Assembly (NCBI GenBank): GCA_905221605.1
Contig: CAJNDS010001802.1
Coordinates: 339,501-403,500 of the forward strand
Source of the DNA: Symbiodinium natans
Taxonomy: Eukaryota > Sar > Dinophyceae > Suessiales > Symbiodiniaceae
Reading direction: 5' to 3'
DNA length: 64,000 nt
Positions 12,155 to 22,129 of this stretch are shown here, piece after piece. Both the position numbers and the translations under genes were made by a program. The number at the start of each line of letters is the position of its first letter. Position 1 is the first letter of the stretch. Under the pieces are notes generated by a model. It ran no database searches, was not told the origin of the DNA, and saw only the letters and a program-made list of their open reading frames with translations.

Positions 12155-14447
12155 GGCATGTGCGAGATCCGACACCAGGAGATCATGGCTCGCCTGGATG
12201 ACCTGTTCCGGCGCCAGGAGATGTAGCCTGGACTCGGCATCAGAACACTCTGAGACCCCCCCCAGAAAATTCCCCAAACTCCAAGCTTCCCACACTGGGC
12301 TTCCCCTAAACGGCAAGCCCACAGCACCCCCCCCCCCCACCCCCACTCAAGAAAGCGCAGAGTAGAGTGGGGGACCGAGGCTCCTCCAAGGCAGGATGAC
12401 GGACGCCTCGGATCTGAAGCTCACCCAGCATCTCGTTCAGCATCCTCATAAATCCTCATTGATCCTCTTCTTGTTTACACGGTTGAAGTTTTAGGGTTCC
12501 TTGGTGTGGTAGGATTTAGGGGGCTAGTAGGAATCATGCAGTAGGCCATGTAGACCCTAGACACTTGGTATCCTTGGCCCCGCAGCCCCAAGAAGATGCT
12601 GATCCTCAACGGCCCTGTGCACACCGACCCGCCGACTGAGGAGCCATCCGGCCGAGCCAGCACCGCATGCCTTTCAGACGCTCCACTCGCGGCATCTGGC
12701 TGGAGGTTTCCGGCAGGCTCAAGCAGGGCTTGAGGGGACCAGGGTTTTGGGTTTCGAGTTTGGAGTTGAGGGCTTAGGAAGCTTGGGGTTTTGGGCAAAA
12801 GCTTGCACGTAAGGGCCTGCGTGTTCTAAAGCTAGGGTCCCCTCTATTGGGGCTCCGTTTGGGTTGGTTGTTGCTGTGTACAACAGTACAAGCTACCAAC
12901 AAGGGGGGGGGGGTTGATTTTTTGAGCAATCCCCGCATGACCCAGTCCGACGGTTTATGTGACATGGAGGCCCTAAAACCTAGAACCCTAAACGTGTAAA
13001 CCCTGGACCATCCTAGACCCCCCTAAACCCTAAACCCTAAACCCTAAACCCTAAACCCTAAACCCTAAACCCTAAACCCTAAACCCCAAACCCTAAACCC
13101 TAAACCCTAAACCCTAAACCCTACACCCTAAACCCTAAACCCTAAACCCTAAACCCTAAACCCTAAACCCTAAACCCGAAACCCTAAAACCCTAAAACCC
13201 GAAGACCCTAAGACCCTTAAACCTAAATAACCTTAAATTCCCTACAGCCTCTGCGAAGCTCTGAGAAACAGCCTCCACATCGCCAGGAAGTGGGCGCCGA
13301 CTCCTACGAGTTGGCGAAGGCCTTCGCCGAGCAACCCTCTAAAAACCCTCCGAAATGGGGGGGGGGGTGTAGGAAGGTAAGGGTACCTCATTGGGGTCGG
13401 GTTTAGGGTTTAGGGTTTCAATTTTGGGTAATATGGGTGTTTACGAAGTGAAGACACCCCTTGCAGGTCAGGGCTTAGTGTTGAATCAATCGGTTTTTCA
13501 GACGTTAAGTTGTGATACCCGGATGGATGAACAGCTAGTCGACCGGGATTCCTGATTCAGGAGCTTTCATACGCGCCAAAACCCGGCAGCCGCCGCGTGG
13601 GCCGAAACCGGAGCCTCGCCATTGAAAGTGAGGAAAACGGTCAGCACGTGGGGGGTTTACGATAATAGGGACCCAACAATCGACCCCAAATAGTAGGATC
13701 CCCTTATAAAAATGACTCAAAGAAGGTACCCCTAATTGCGGAAACCCCCATGTGTTCGAAGCAGGCTGTAGGAAAGGATGTCGTCAGTCGTCAGTGGCAG
13801 CACATTGACTCGGGGTAGCAGCGGGGCAGCAGTGGGCTGTTTCCATCCGGACTCATGTTGACATGACATCGTGGTGAGGCAGAGCAATTACAAGCCAGAT
13901 GCCCGCCCGACGCCAACACAACAGCCACTTGTTCAGCAGTAGGGGTGTCAGGTTTCATCTTTGGATGCTTTAGTTTAGGATTCGCCCTTTGGTTCTTTTT
14001 TCTTCAGTGGGTTGGGTGCATGCAGACGTGGAGGTTTCCGAGCCCCAAGAACACTTTCAAACTTCTCATAGACACAAAACCCCAAAGTGGTTCACAGAGC
14101 TCCAACCACTCTCTTCTGTATTTCCTGAAGTGCCTACCGTCCAGGGTATTGTGAGAGTTTTGACGGGTCGTTGTGGGTGGAGGGGCTTGGGGCTACACCG
14201 CAGGCAAAGTGCCATCCCGCACCTCCCGACAAGCTGTGTGCAGCGGCTTGTCCGCTCGTGGGCCTTCGAAGCCTTCTTCGCTGCGGCGATCGCGCCCGGG
14301 GCTGCTTAGAAACCCTAAAACCCTATGAAAAGCTTCTTGGGTTCGGCAGGTTTCTGGGACTGGACACGATGTAGGAAGGTTGCAGCGCAGGGTCAAGTTG
14401 CTCAGGCCCTGGGCCACTCGAGAGGATGCATGGAGGTTACACCTGGG

Positions 14448-14478
<31 letters not shown>

Positions 14479-17400
14479 CATGCATGCATGCATGCATGTA
14501 TGCATGCATGCATGCATGCATGCATGGATGTATGTATGTATGTATGTATGTTTCCATGTCCTACTGACAACTACTTGTAAACCTCTCAAGTCGGCTCTCG
14601 GAACTTTGCGGGATGCAGTGGGGAGCTCTAAGACCTGAGTCGCAAATAGCTCCAATAGCAATTTCTTTCAGGCTCTGCTCTTGCGATGCTCAGGAGTTGA
14701 GAGTTTCCGGGTATTTTTTGGGGTGCCGTGTATTTTGTGGATTCGAATCAAAGTTCAAAGTGGGCATCACAACCGCCACGCCCGAATCCCGAAGCCTGAG
14801 CCTCGAGCTCTGAACCCTAAAAACTTACGGTTGCGAATCGGGAATGGCGGAATGCGGCCTTTTGTAGTGCGACTACGTAATCGAGGCTGAGTGCATCTGG
14901 CCCGCGGCCAGATGCAGCTCAGCTCGCTTAGATGTTAACAAAACGAAGAAGCCAAAATGTCGCTGGCGAAAAAGTCGTCCGAACAGGACGACTTGAGCGA
15001 GCTCTGCTGCTTCGCACCCTTCTTTGTGAGAAAAGGTCAGATGAATGAAAAGCACCGAAACTACGCTTCGGTTAAACACCCTCAGGCCAGCAAATATCGT
15101 TATAGTCACTAGATTACTACTTTCAGCCCCTCCCTGGAACCAACAGCAAGTAAATTTCAATCCCTCCGGTCCGAAACCACAGACCCGGAGCCGCCACTGG
15201 GCAAACCCAGGTGACCAACACCATTATCCTGGGGGTGCAGACAGCCTGGATGTCCGAACACTTTCTCAGCGGGGTCCCTCCCATCTTCATCGTCCTGCAG
15301 GCGCCTAAGCCCTAAGCGCCCCAAACCTCAAGCCCTAAAGCCTATTATGCAAGGGTAACGGTTGCAGCCACCCCCATCTTCTTCAGTGTCTGCCATGGTT
15401 CTGCATTTCCTCCCTAGCCCAATGGCACACCCCCCATGTTCTTCGGTGTCTGCCATTTTCTACACTTCACACGCCAGCACACCCCGATCCTCATCGGCAT
15501 CTGCCATTTCTACATTTCCCCCGGCCACGGTGCTTTCTTTTCCTTTTGACGGGGCGGCGGCGAGCCGCCCATCCGCGGGTTGGCGGGTTCGGCATCTTCC
15601 ATTTTCTGCATTTCCCCCCCGGGAGGTGGCCTACGCCGTCCTTTTCACGGTCGAGCTGTGGCTGCGGATTTGGGCAGATGGGATGGCCGCCCTTTTCTGC
15701 TCCCAACATTGGCTTTGGAACCTGCTGCTCAGTTTGCTAAGGAGCTTCAAAGGTCCCAGTTTACCCTCGGAGCTATCAGCTTGACACAGAGTCTCTTGAC
15801 GTTGAGGTTGGATGTATTTGTGGTCCTCACTTCCATATTCGAGTTGATCGTCCATGCCGCGAATGGTTTTCAGACAAATCCAGTGGCCTGGCTCTCCAAG
15901 CAGCCTATATGCGGGTAAGCAGGGTCATGCACAGGAGCTCTGCTCACGCGCACGCGCAGAAAGCAGATCAGCGAAACAGCTAAGACGTCCACAACCGCTC
16001 TCCGACTGGTGCGGATAATGAGCCTTGTCCGGCAAGGTTTTGAGGAAGTCAAAAGACGCATCACAGCAACATCATTTTAACGCTACGCGACCCGCCTCGG
16101 CCTGGCCCAGCGAAGCCCTGGTGGGGGGGGGTGGGGGGGTGTGGGGTGGGGGGTGGGGGGGTAGGGGGGGTGGGGGGGGTAGGGGGTGGGGGTTGGGTGA
16201 GGTGGGGTGTGCAAGAGGCATTGAGGAGGGGAGTAGAGGTGGGGTGCCTGCTTTGTGCTCCCCAACACCTGCGGCCCAAGGCCTCGGCGGATGAACTACA
16301 TGTACTGTCTGTGATCCATGGAGTCTGAAACTGTCATGACCCAAGGAAGATTGCGCGGCTGGTGCGGATTGTTCGCGTGGGCAAGGTCTTGCGGTTCATC
16401 CGTGCCTTGCGCGGCTCTTCTGACCAGGGGCTGTTTCAGAAACCATACCTGCTCACCAAGCGACCAACCTGTGCAGCCATAAACCCTAAACCCAGGTTGA
16501 GGGGTTGAAGCAGCTGTCCCCCGGCCTCGAAGGAATACTGATCTTCTCCATCATGCAGACGCTCAAGTCACTCTTGTGGTCGCTGGTCCTGCTGCAGCCC
16601 GGCTTAGAGTTTAGGTTTTGGGGTCTTCACCCAAAACCCTAAAACCCGAAAGCCCAAAAAACCCTAGCTGCTTTCTAGCTGCCATTTTGAACGGCAGCGT
16701 GGCAGCTTAGGGACCCAAGTTCCGCCGGTCAATGTCATTGAGTCATTATGTAGGCACCCTGTAACTTTTGAAGAGCGTCTCAAGTTTTCCCAAGCGGTCC
16801 CTGCCCATGGCTTTGAGAGCTGCAGTCTCCTGCCCAAGGTTCGTCATCATCTATGCCTTCGGTGTACCTGCGTCTGGAAAGCGGGGTGCGATCATGCAAG
16901 CTAGCGTTGACTACGTGGGGGTGGACGCCCTTAAAACAAAGTGACATGTATTGGTGACTCTATAGCAGCAACCCAGGTGTTGTTTACAGATGCTGCGATC
17001 ACTTACCAGTTTGTGCATGGGAAGCGGCCTGGACAGCAAACTTTGAAGCACTTCATTGCGGAGGGGGGCATGAGACCGGTTCCCGGTTTTTTTGCACGGA
17101 CCATTCTAAGAGCTTACAAGAGTCCTCTCATCAAGGAATGAAGAGCTCTCCCGGATGTTTGGCACCTTGTCGGACTCGATGAACACCCTGCTCAGGCGCG
17201 CGCTTTGTGCTAGAGGGCTCACTGCTTAAACATACAGGCAGTAGCTGCAGTAGATATCCGAATGCAGGTCAATATCTGGTGGGATGAACTGGGAGGGTCC
17301 CGCGGATGCCTTGAACCAGGTAGGAACAGAGCCTTGGCAAGGCATGGTAAGGAAGGGATGAGCCTTCTTCTTTGATTTATTCTCGTAGATCTCTCGCAGA

Positions 17401-20400
17401 AGGATTTGTGCATCTGCAGCTCACGTTGCCATCCGTGCGGGTGCTGTCCGACATTCTATGGTTGCAAAACCAAGCTACAGCATCGTTTGCGAGAACCACT
17501 CTTTTTTGGAAAGCGAAGTACTCACCGTAAGGTACAGTTTTCTCCTGTTTATTCAGAATCAGGCGTTCGTTTGTTGAGGCCATCCGGTACAATGGAATGT
17601 TTTTAGGGGTGCCCGTGCTCCACGTATCTTTTTTCCATGGCCGCATTCCTTACAAAGCAAGGTTACAAACAATTCGTTCAGCCCGGGGCCACTTCACTTC
17701 ACAGGAAAACGTCAGGCCCCACGGGCCTTGTCAGCCCAAGAAAGCATGCTTCACAGGCCTACAGGAAGAGGGGTCTTGGGTTCCACACCCAAGAAGGCAG
17801 GACAGCGTTTCGACCCAAAATCCTGAGTCTTAAAACCAAGTCGAACGACTGCCCAGTGTGCCCCGCCTGTTGGGGACCTCTCGGCTGGCACCGCTCAGTG
17901 GGTCCCTCCGACGCCTGCATTGAGTGGCAAAGCAAGTGGCGTTGAGTTGGCTTCAAAAGGGTAAGTGCCGTCGAAAGCGAGGCCTGCATCTGCCATGAGC
18001 GTGCCCCCCCCCAGGCAGATGCAACCTCCGAGGCATAATCCGTCGAAAGGGCTGTATTCGCTGAATCGGTTTGTCGTGACATGATTTTGCATCATGAGTG
18101 GTAAGCTCATCCCTGTCGTATAGCAACGGTTTTAGTACTGTGTGCTATTGGTTTTATGACAGGGGGATGGGGTTGATGTGCTCACTTTTGAATTTGGAGC
18201 CAAGGAGTGGGCAGCTCTTTTTACGTTGTACGTTGCCCCGCGCCTACTTGTCGGACTCGTTCCGAGAAGACAAGACAGCCGTTACGCCTTTGTGTGCAAC
18301 GAACCGCATTCTCCTGGGGCAGTGTGCACATGGCCAAGGCATTTTGCTGCTTTGCAGTTCTTAATGCCGGGACCTTGGCCGAAGCACATGCGCGGAGGAC
18401 TCGAAGTCAGTAGCGGGATGATTGTTTTGGACACCTGGGACGGGAGGGCTCGTGTATCTCGTTGTAACGAATGACAACGTGCGAATCTTGAAGCAAGGTG
18501 ATGACCGGCGTGCTCTTTGGCTGCAGACCATACGAAGTCAACGTTCAACATTTGTGATTCATTCATTTGGGGCTCGCTCTGTTGCTGGGCATTGCAAATC
18601 ATGCAGATTTGAGCCCAACCCTCCTTGATCTTGATCCACAGTCGCAAGTAAACCCAACTTCGGAAACAATGGAACCCAAGCCTTGAACCTTCTGGGCTTT
18701 TTGGCGTTAAAATAGTTCCTTTGATGCGCGCCCCCCCAATTTCTCTTTCGTTCAGGAGCGCTGCGTTTTGCCGAGGTTCTGCCACAGCGCCATCTCCGGG
18801 GCTGCCCAGGATGAGCACCTCATGGTCCAGTCCCTCCTCCAGGAGAAGGATAAGTTCCGACGCCCGGCCGAGATCTCTGGAAAATTCCCGGGCCGAGGGA
18901 CCCAAAAAGGGCCAAACGGTGCGTCGCGATGCTTGAGGCTGTGCGTAAAGCTGTTCTGTCTTGGAGTCCAGGATGTGGCGTAGTTTCGCGTATCAAACTC
19001 TGGTTCCAGGCAGCGCAGCTAAGTTAGTCTGGGCTGTGGATTTGGATTTGGTTCTCGAAGTGGAAAACAAGGGGAGGTATTTACTTCGGTCATCCACCCT
19101 GCAGCTACTCAGCTCCTCGGCATGGGAGCCATCCTGCCATTTTCGGACACGTAATTACGGGTATTTGGCCGCAGGCTTGTGTTGCGGGACTCTCCGCTGT
19201 ACTCGGCGACTTTCTGCGGGATTCTCCGGGGTGGGCACTGCAAGGATAGTACTCCGGTAGAACTCTTGCGTGCTTGTTTGGGGCCGGCGGGACTCTCTGC
19301 GAGCTTCTCTGTGGGGGTGGGCGCTTCAGGGATGATTGCTCGGCGGACTTTCTGCGGGCTTCTCTGGGTGTTGGCAGTCCAGGGCTCAGGCCAGCAGACC
19401 GCGCGCACACCGCGCGAGCAGGCGAGGAGAATGGTTGGCTTACAGTTACACGAGGGTGGGGAATACATAAACAAATTGCATGCACATGAACATGTATTGT
19501 GTATCAACATTATACAGCTAGATCCGGATAATGTTGGCAAACCATGGGTTAGGCGCTGCAAGTGTATGCCGATTCACAACCCCTGGACCAAGAAGAAGAG
19601 GAAGAAGTACAAGGAGAAGAAGAAGAAGAAGAAGAAGAAGAAGAAGAAGAAGAAGAAGAAGAAGAAGAAGAAGAAGAAGAAGAAGAAGAAGAAGAAGAAG
19701 AAGAAGAAGAAGAAGAAGAAGAAGAAGAAGAAGAAGGAAGAAGAAGAAGAAGAAGAAGAAGAAGAAGAAGAAGAAGAAGAAGAAGAAGAAGAAGAAGAAG
19801 AAGAAGAAGAAGAAGAAGAAGAAGAAGAAGAAGAATAAGAAGAAGAAGAATAAGAAACGCACCTTGTAGATAGACATATGCTGAGGTTTTGCCAGGTTTA
19901 AGAAGGTCAAGAGTCAGCCAGAATGTGTGTGAGACAAGTGCACGCCGGAACCAGTATTCGGCGTCCGACTGTAGCTCAGGCCAGAAGTTCGAGCACCTCT
20001 TCAATGAGGACGGCGGGCCCCAAACCCTGATGCCTTGGACGTTTGGGAGTTTTAGGGGCTGTGGTTTTGCGGCCCAAAGGCAGGGTTTTCAGGTTTTCGC
20101 ACTTACGAACTTCCGGATTTCCCTACACCGGCTCGGCTTCAGTGTATGGGGTCTTGGAAGGGCCTAAATAGCTTGAATCTCCACTGAGTAGGTGGATGAT
20201 GACGGCACGGGGCGCATCACGCTCAACGAGTTCGAGCGCCACTTCAACGACGCGTCCCTGGCAGCGCTCTTCGAAGCCTTGGACCTCGGGTCCACGGATG
20301 CCTGGAGCCTCTTCCAGGAGCCCGTGAGGGTTGAGGGTTTAGGATTTAGGGTTTGGGGTTTAGGGTTTAGGGTTTGTGAGTTCCTGAAACAAAGGCTCTA

Positions 20401-20740
20401 AGAAGGTGGCGATTGTCATGTTGTGTTGGCAGAGTGTGAGGGATGTTTCGGGTCTAAAGCGGTTTGAAGCTTGGCGTCGGCAGTCTGCAATGTCGGAAGG
20501 CAAATCGGACACAGGTTTTGGATTTTAGAGTCATTGGAGGTGCAGCGGCGACAGTGGCGGGGCATGGCATGTGTTTTTAGTGTAACAGTTGTCAGATTCG
20601 GCACGTGGGTTAAGGGTTATCATGGACTGGCTCGCTTGGGCTTGCAGACCCTGGACGCGGATGGTGACCACATGATCGATGCAGATGAATTCCTGGACTC
20701 TTGGCAGGATTCACGTTCCTTTCGCCCACAGGAAACGTAG
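12155..20740 (+). CDS. Voltage-gated cation channel, one 6-TM domain, C-terminal EF-hands
   Basis: Many-exon gene. Likely N-terminal exons: 12155-about 12225 (EIRHQEIMARLDDLFRRQE, helical), 12586-about 12715 (KKMLILNGPVHTDPPTEEP) and 13248-about 13338 (GADSYELAKAFAEQPS). S1: 14244-14291 (RLVRSWAFEAFFAAAI) plus 15211-15300 (VTNTIILGVQTAW). S2: 15626-15726 (VAYAVLFTVELWLRIWADG). S3: from 15807 (LDVFVVLTSIFELIVH). S4: about 15960-16019 and 16346-about 16410. S4-S5 linker and S5: about 16491-16596, then 16839-16863. Pore: 16977-about 17060, 17136-17195 and 17268-17319 (ISGGMNW). S6: around 18200 (EWAALFTLYVA) and 18339-18365 (FCCFAVLN). Post-S6: 18776-about 18850 (VFCHSAISGAAQDEHLMVQS). EF-hands: 19985-20008, 20192-20317 and 20648-20740, stop TAG. 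The layout matches the large protist family of Ca/Na-type single-domain channels regulated by Ca2+. Ion selectivity is not determinable. Confidence 0.85.
13021..13200. repeat. Telomere-like (CCCTAAA)n tract, longest in the window
   Basis: About 25 units, mostly perfect CCCTAAA. It ends about 50 bp before the acceptor of the channel exon at 13248 and sits at the 3' end of that intron. Confidence 0.97.
13345..13450. repeat. GGTACC-family element, copy 1 (degenerate)
   Basis: It contains CCGAAATGGGG, GGGTACCTCATTGGGGTC and a right end GGTGTTTACGAAG, in the order of the family consensus. A TTTAGGG tract is inserted in the middle (13400-13419). It lies in the channel intron downstream of the exon at 13248. 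Confidence 0.55.
13651..13755. repeat. GGTACC-family element, copy 2 (reverse orientation)
   Basis: The left end GGGGGTTTACGATAATAGGG and the right end GGTACCCCTAATTGCGGAAA followed by CCCCC form imperfect terminal inverted repeats. Inside are AAATAGTAGGATCCCCTTAT and GACTCAAAGAAGGTACC, shared with the copies at 28130 and 36860. Confidence 0.75.
14449..14552. repeat. (TG)n-(TGCA)n-(TGTA)n microsatellite
   Basis: A TG run is followed by repeated ATGC and then ATGT tetranucleotides, all alternating purine-pyrimidine. It lies in the channel intron 14292-15210. Open frames read through it (poly Met-His-Ala-Cys) are repeat artefacts. Confidence 0.95.
16073..16292. mobile_element. Dispersed element with G-rich core, copy 1 (220 bp)
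   Basis: The left end TTTTAACGCTACGCGACC continues into CGCCTCGGCCTGGCCCAGC. The right end is GGCCCAAGGCCTCGGCGGAT. The two ends are imperfect inverse complements (CCGCCTCGGCC against CCGCCGAGGCC). The core, about 16123-16200, is nearly all G with single T or A interruptions. It sits inside the 16020-16345 intron of the channel, between the two halves of S4. Copies also lie at 40009-41170 and 51113-51292. No coding capacity, so it would be non-autonomous if mobile. Confidence 0.7.
16346..16410 (+). other. S4 voltage-sensor exon
   Basis: Joined to the preceding exon (ends 16019) it reads ALRLVRIMKIARLVRIVR and then VGKVLRFIRALR, with Arg or Lys at every third position over about nine turns, the hallmark of S4. 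The junction needs a GA donor (intron 16020-16345) to keep frame. The exon's 3' end is approximate. Confidence 0.85.
17136..17319 (+). other. Pore-loop exons of the channel
   Basis: Exons 17136-17195 (NEELSRMFGTLSDSMNTLLR) and 17268-17319 (SISGGMNWEGPADALNQ) join over a 72-bp GC-AG intron. The FGTL...SM.TLL..ISGG.NW pattern matches the P-loop and selectivity-filter region of protist single-domain channels. The second exon ends at a GTAGG donor. Confidence 0.85.
19591..19857. repeat. (GAA)n triplet array
   Basis: About 85 to 90 GAA units with a few interruptions, purine-only on the + strand. It lies in the channel intron between the post-S6 exon (about 18850) and the first EF-hand exon (19985). 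It yields poly-Lys/Glu/Arg open frames on + and poly-Phe/Leu/Ser on -, which are artefacts. Confidence 0.97.
19985..20740 (+). other. C-terminal EF-hand pair of the channel
   Basis: Exons 19985-20008, 20192-20317 and 20648-20740 join as KFEHLFNE, then VDDDGTGRITLNEFE, then SLFQ-TLDADGDHMIDADEF. Both loops have canonical 12-residue Ca2+ ligands: D-D-T-R-T-E and D-D-D-M-D-E at positions 1, 3, 5, 7, 9 and 12. Both introns have GA donors. The TAG stop is at 20738-20740. Confidence 0.88.
20325..20375. repeat. TTTAGGG tract at an intron 5' end
   Basis: Starting 7 nt after the GA donor at 20318, the intron reads GTGAGGGTTGAGGGTTTAGG and then several TTTAGGG units. Confidence 0.9.
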
Positions 20741-21069
20741 CAGTAGGACTCGGTCTGACCCTGAGTAAGTAGAGTCTTGTTCATGGTTGCTTGCCTCGGA
20801 CTTGTGTGCCATGTGAGTTCTGAGGATAGCTGCATCCGCATGCGCGGACCCCCTCGGTCTGTGGACGTTTGTGCCATCAAGCGGCAGGCGAATAAGATTC
20901 GGAGGTGGGACCTTTCAGAGGGAGTGCGCTGGGAAGATGCAACTCGCAGCGCACCATGCCAGAGCCAGTTCAACTAGTGGTGAAAGCTTCCAAGCTACAC
21001 TTCGCCAAGTGACATTTGTGGTGTGAGGCATGTGACAGACCTGTCAGATGCGCTTGACGACGTGATGCA

Positions 21070-21240
21070 AGTCCAGGAGGCGAGCAAGTGAACCCGAGCC
21101 AAAAGCACGAGCGGGACAGCCAAGGGATAGTGCACCAAGCCTCGCCAGTCTGGTCCTTGCTGAGGAGATGCAATTCATCCTCCAGAAGACCGTCCGACAA
21201 CAAGAGGTCAAAGACATGCCGATGCTCTCTATGCAGCAGG
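21070..21240 (+). CDS. Unassigned exon, possible 5' exon of the next gene
   Basis: Open frame ending exactly at CAG before GTTTAAG. It reads APSLASLVLAEEMQF, then QKTVRQQEVKDMPMLSMQQ, a helical, Gln- and Met-rich segment. A second small candidate (SERCLLQRWRLKALKT) lies at about 21960-22005. Either could belong to the 5' end of the pseudouridine-synthase gene or to another gene. No family is recognised. Confidence 0.35.
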
Positions 21241-21473
21241 TTTAAGCCAATTTGGAGTTTAAAGGCCCTTTGCAGCCCAAAGGTCTGAAGGCCATAGGCC
21301 CTGACAGCCTAAGTTGGAGTGGCATTGCGGTTTCCGAGCGGAAGGTTTTGTAGCTGTCCCTTTTGGCGGCAGCCTCGACCCTGGAGTCTTAGACACCGGG
21401 CTTCCAGAGGCAATGCCTTGAACGCTCAGGGCTGTACAGAAGTGTTTCCAAACCGTGTCGTCGAGTCGTTCAT

Positions 21474-21502
21474 TCGTGTGTGTGTGTGTGTGTGTGTGTG
21501 TG
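21474..21502. repeat. (GT)n dinucleotide repeat
   Basis: About 14 GT units, in DNA with no recognised exon. Confidence 0.95.
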
Positions 21503-21870
21503 CCACGGCGCAGCAGCTTTTCTTGTAAAAAACGGTGAGCAATGCTGGTCGAATACTGACGGCCCTAAGCCGCTAACCCACCGCATTTCCCGAAATCCAT
21601 AAACCAGGTAAACCTTGGGAGGGTCCCCTGAGCCCTCTTCTGCAGGTGGGTTAGCCGGGGGGGCGCACCGGCGCACACAATTCCTGAGGAAAAATCGACA
21701 CCTTCCCAAGTCGCATGACCACTGTTACCTTTTTTTTTAGACTTCTCACAAGATCTGTGCTGGGTGGTACCTGGGCCCATCAGAGGCGCAGCACCCAGCT
21801 TGGGCTTCTTGGTGATGGCCCCTCTGTTGCAGCAAGCCGAGTGCAGGGGTTTCGGGTCGTGAGGTGTCAG

Positions 21871-21943
21871 TACCCTAAACCCTAAACCGCCTAAACCCTA
21901 AACCCTAAACCCTAAACCCCAAACCCCTAAACCCTAAGCCCTG
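21871..21943. repeat. Telomere-like (CCCTAAA)n tract
   Basis: About eight units, some degenerate (CCCCAAA, CGCCTAAA). It lies just upstream of the candidate exon at about 21960. Confidence 0.92.
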
Positions 21944-22129
21944 AACCTCTCGAGGTGTTCTCGGAGCGCTGCTTGCTGCAGAGGTGGCGGCTCAAGGCTC
22001 TGAAGACATGCAGACACTGCAGCTGTCGCTTTGGGCTGGCCCTTTTTTTGGGAAAACCTTAGGGAGCCTCCGGGTCTGGGGCGCGGCCTGGGGTTTTCTT
22101 TGGGCAGTTGAACCTTGAGACGTGTGCAG

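Noticed and set aside
13021-13200. A real telomere or chromosome end
   Set aside because: The tract is short, internal, flanked by exons of one gene on both sides, and one of more than twenty similar tracts.
14941-14970. Relic spliced-leader sequence (AGCCAAAATG)
   Set aside because: Only ten bases match the reverse complement of the dinoflagellate spliced leader, below what chance allows in 64 kb; no full 22-nt match was seen anywhere.
19518-20004. Long open frames over the GAA array on both strands
   Set aside because: They translate a triplet repeat (poly Lys/Glu/Arg or Phe/Leu/Ser) and exist only because GAA has no stops in these frames.
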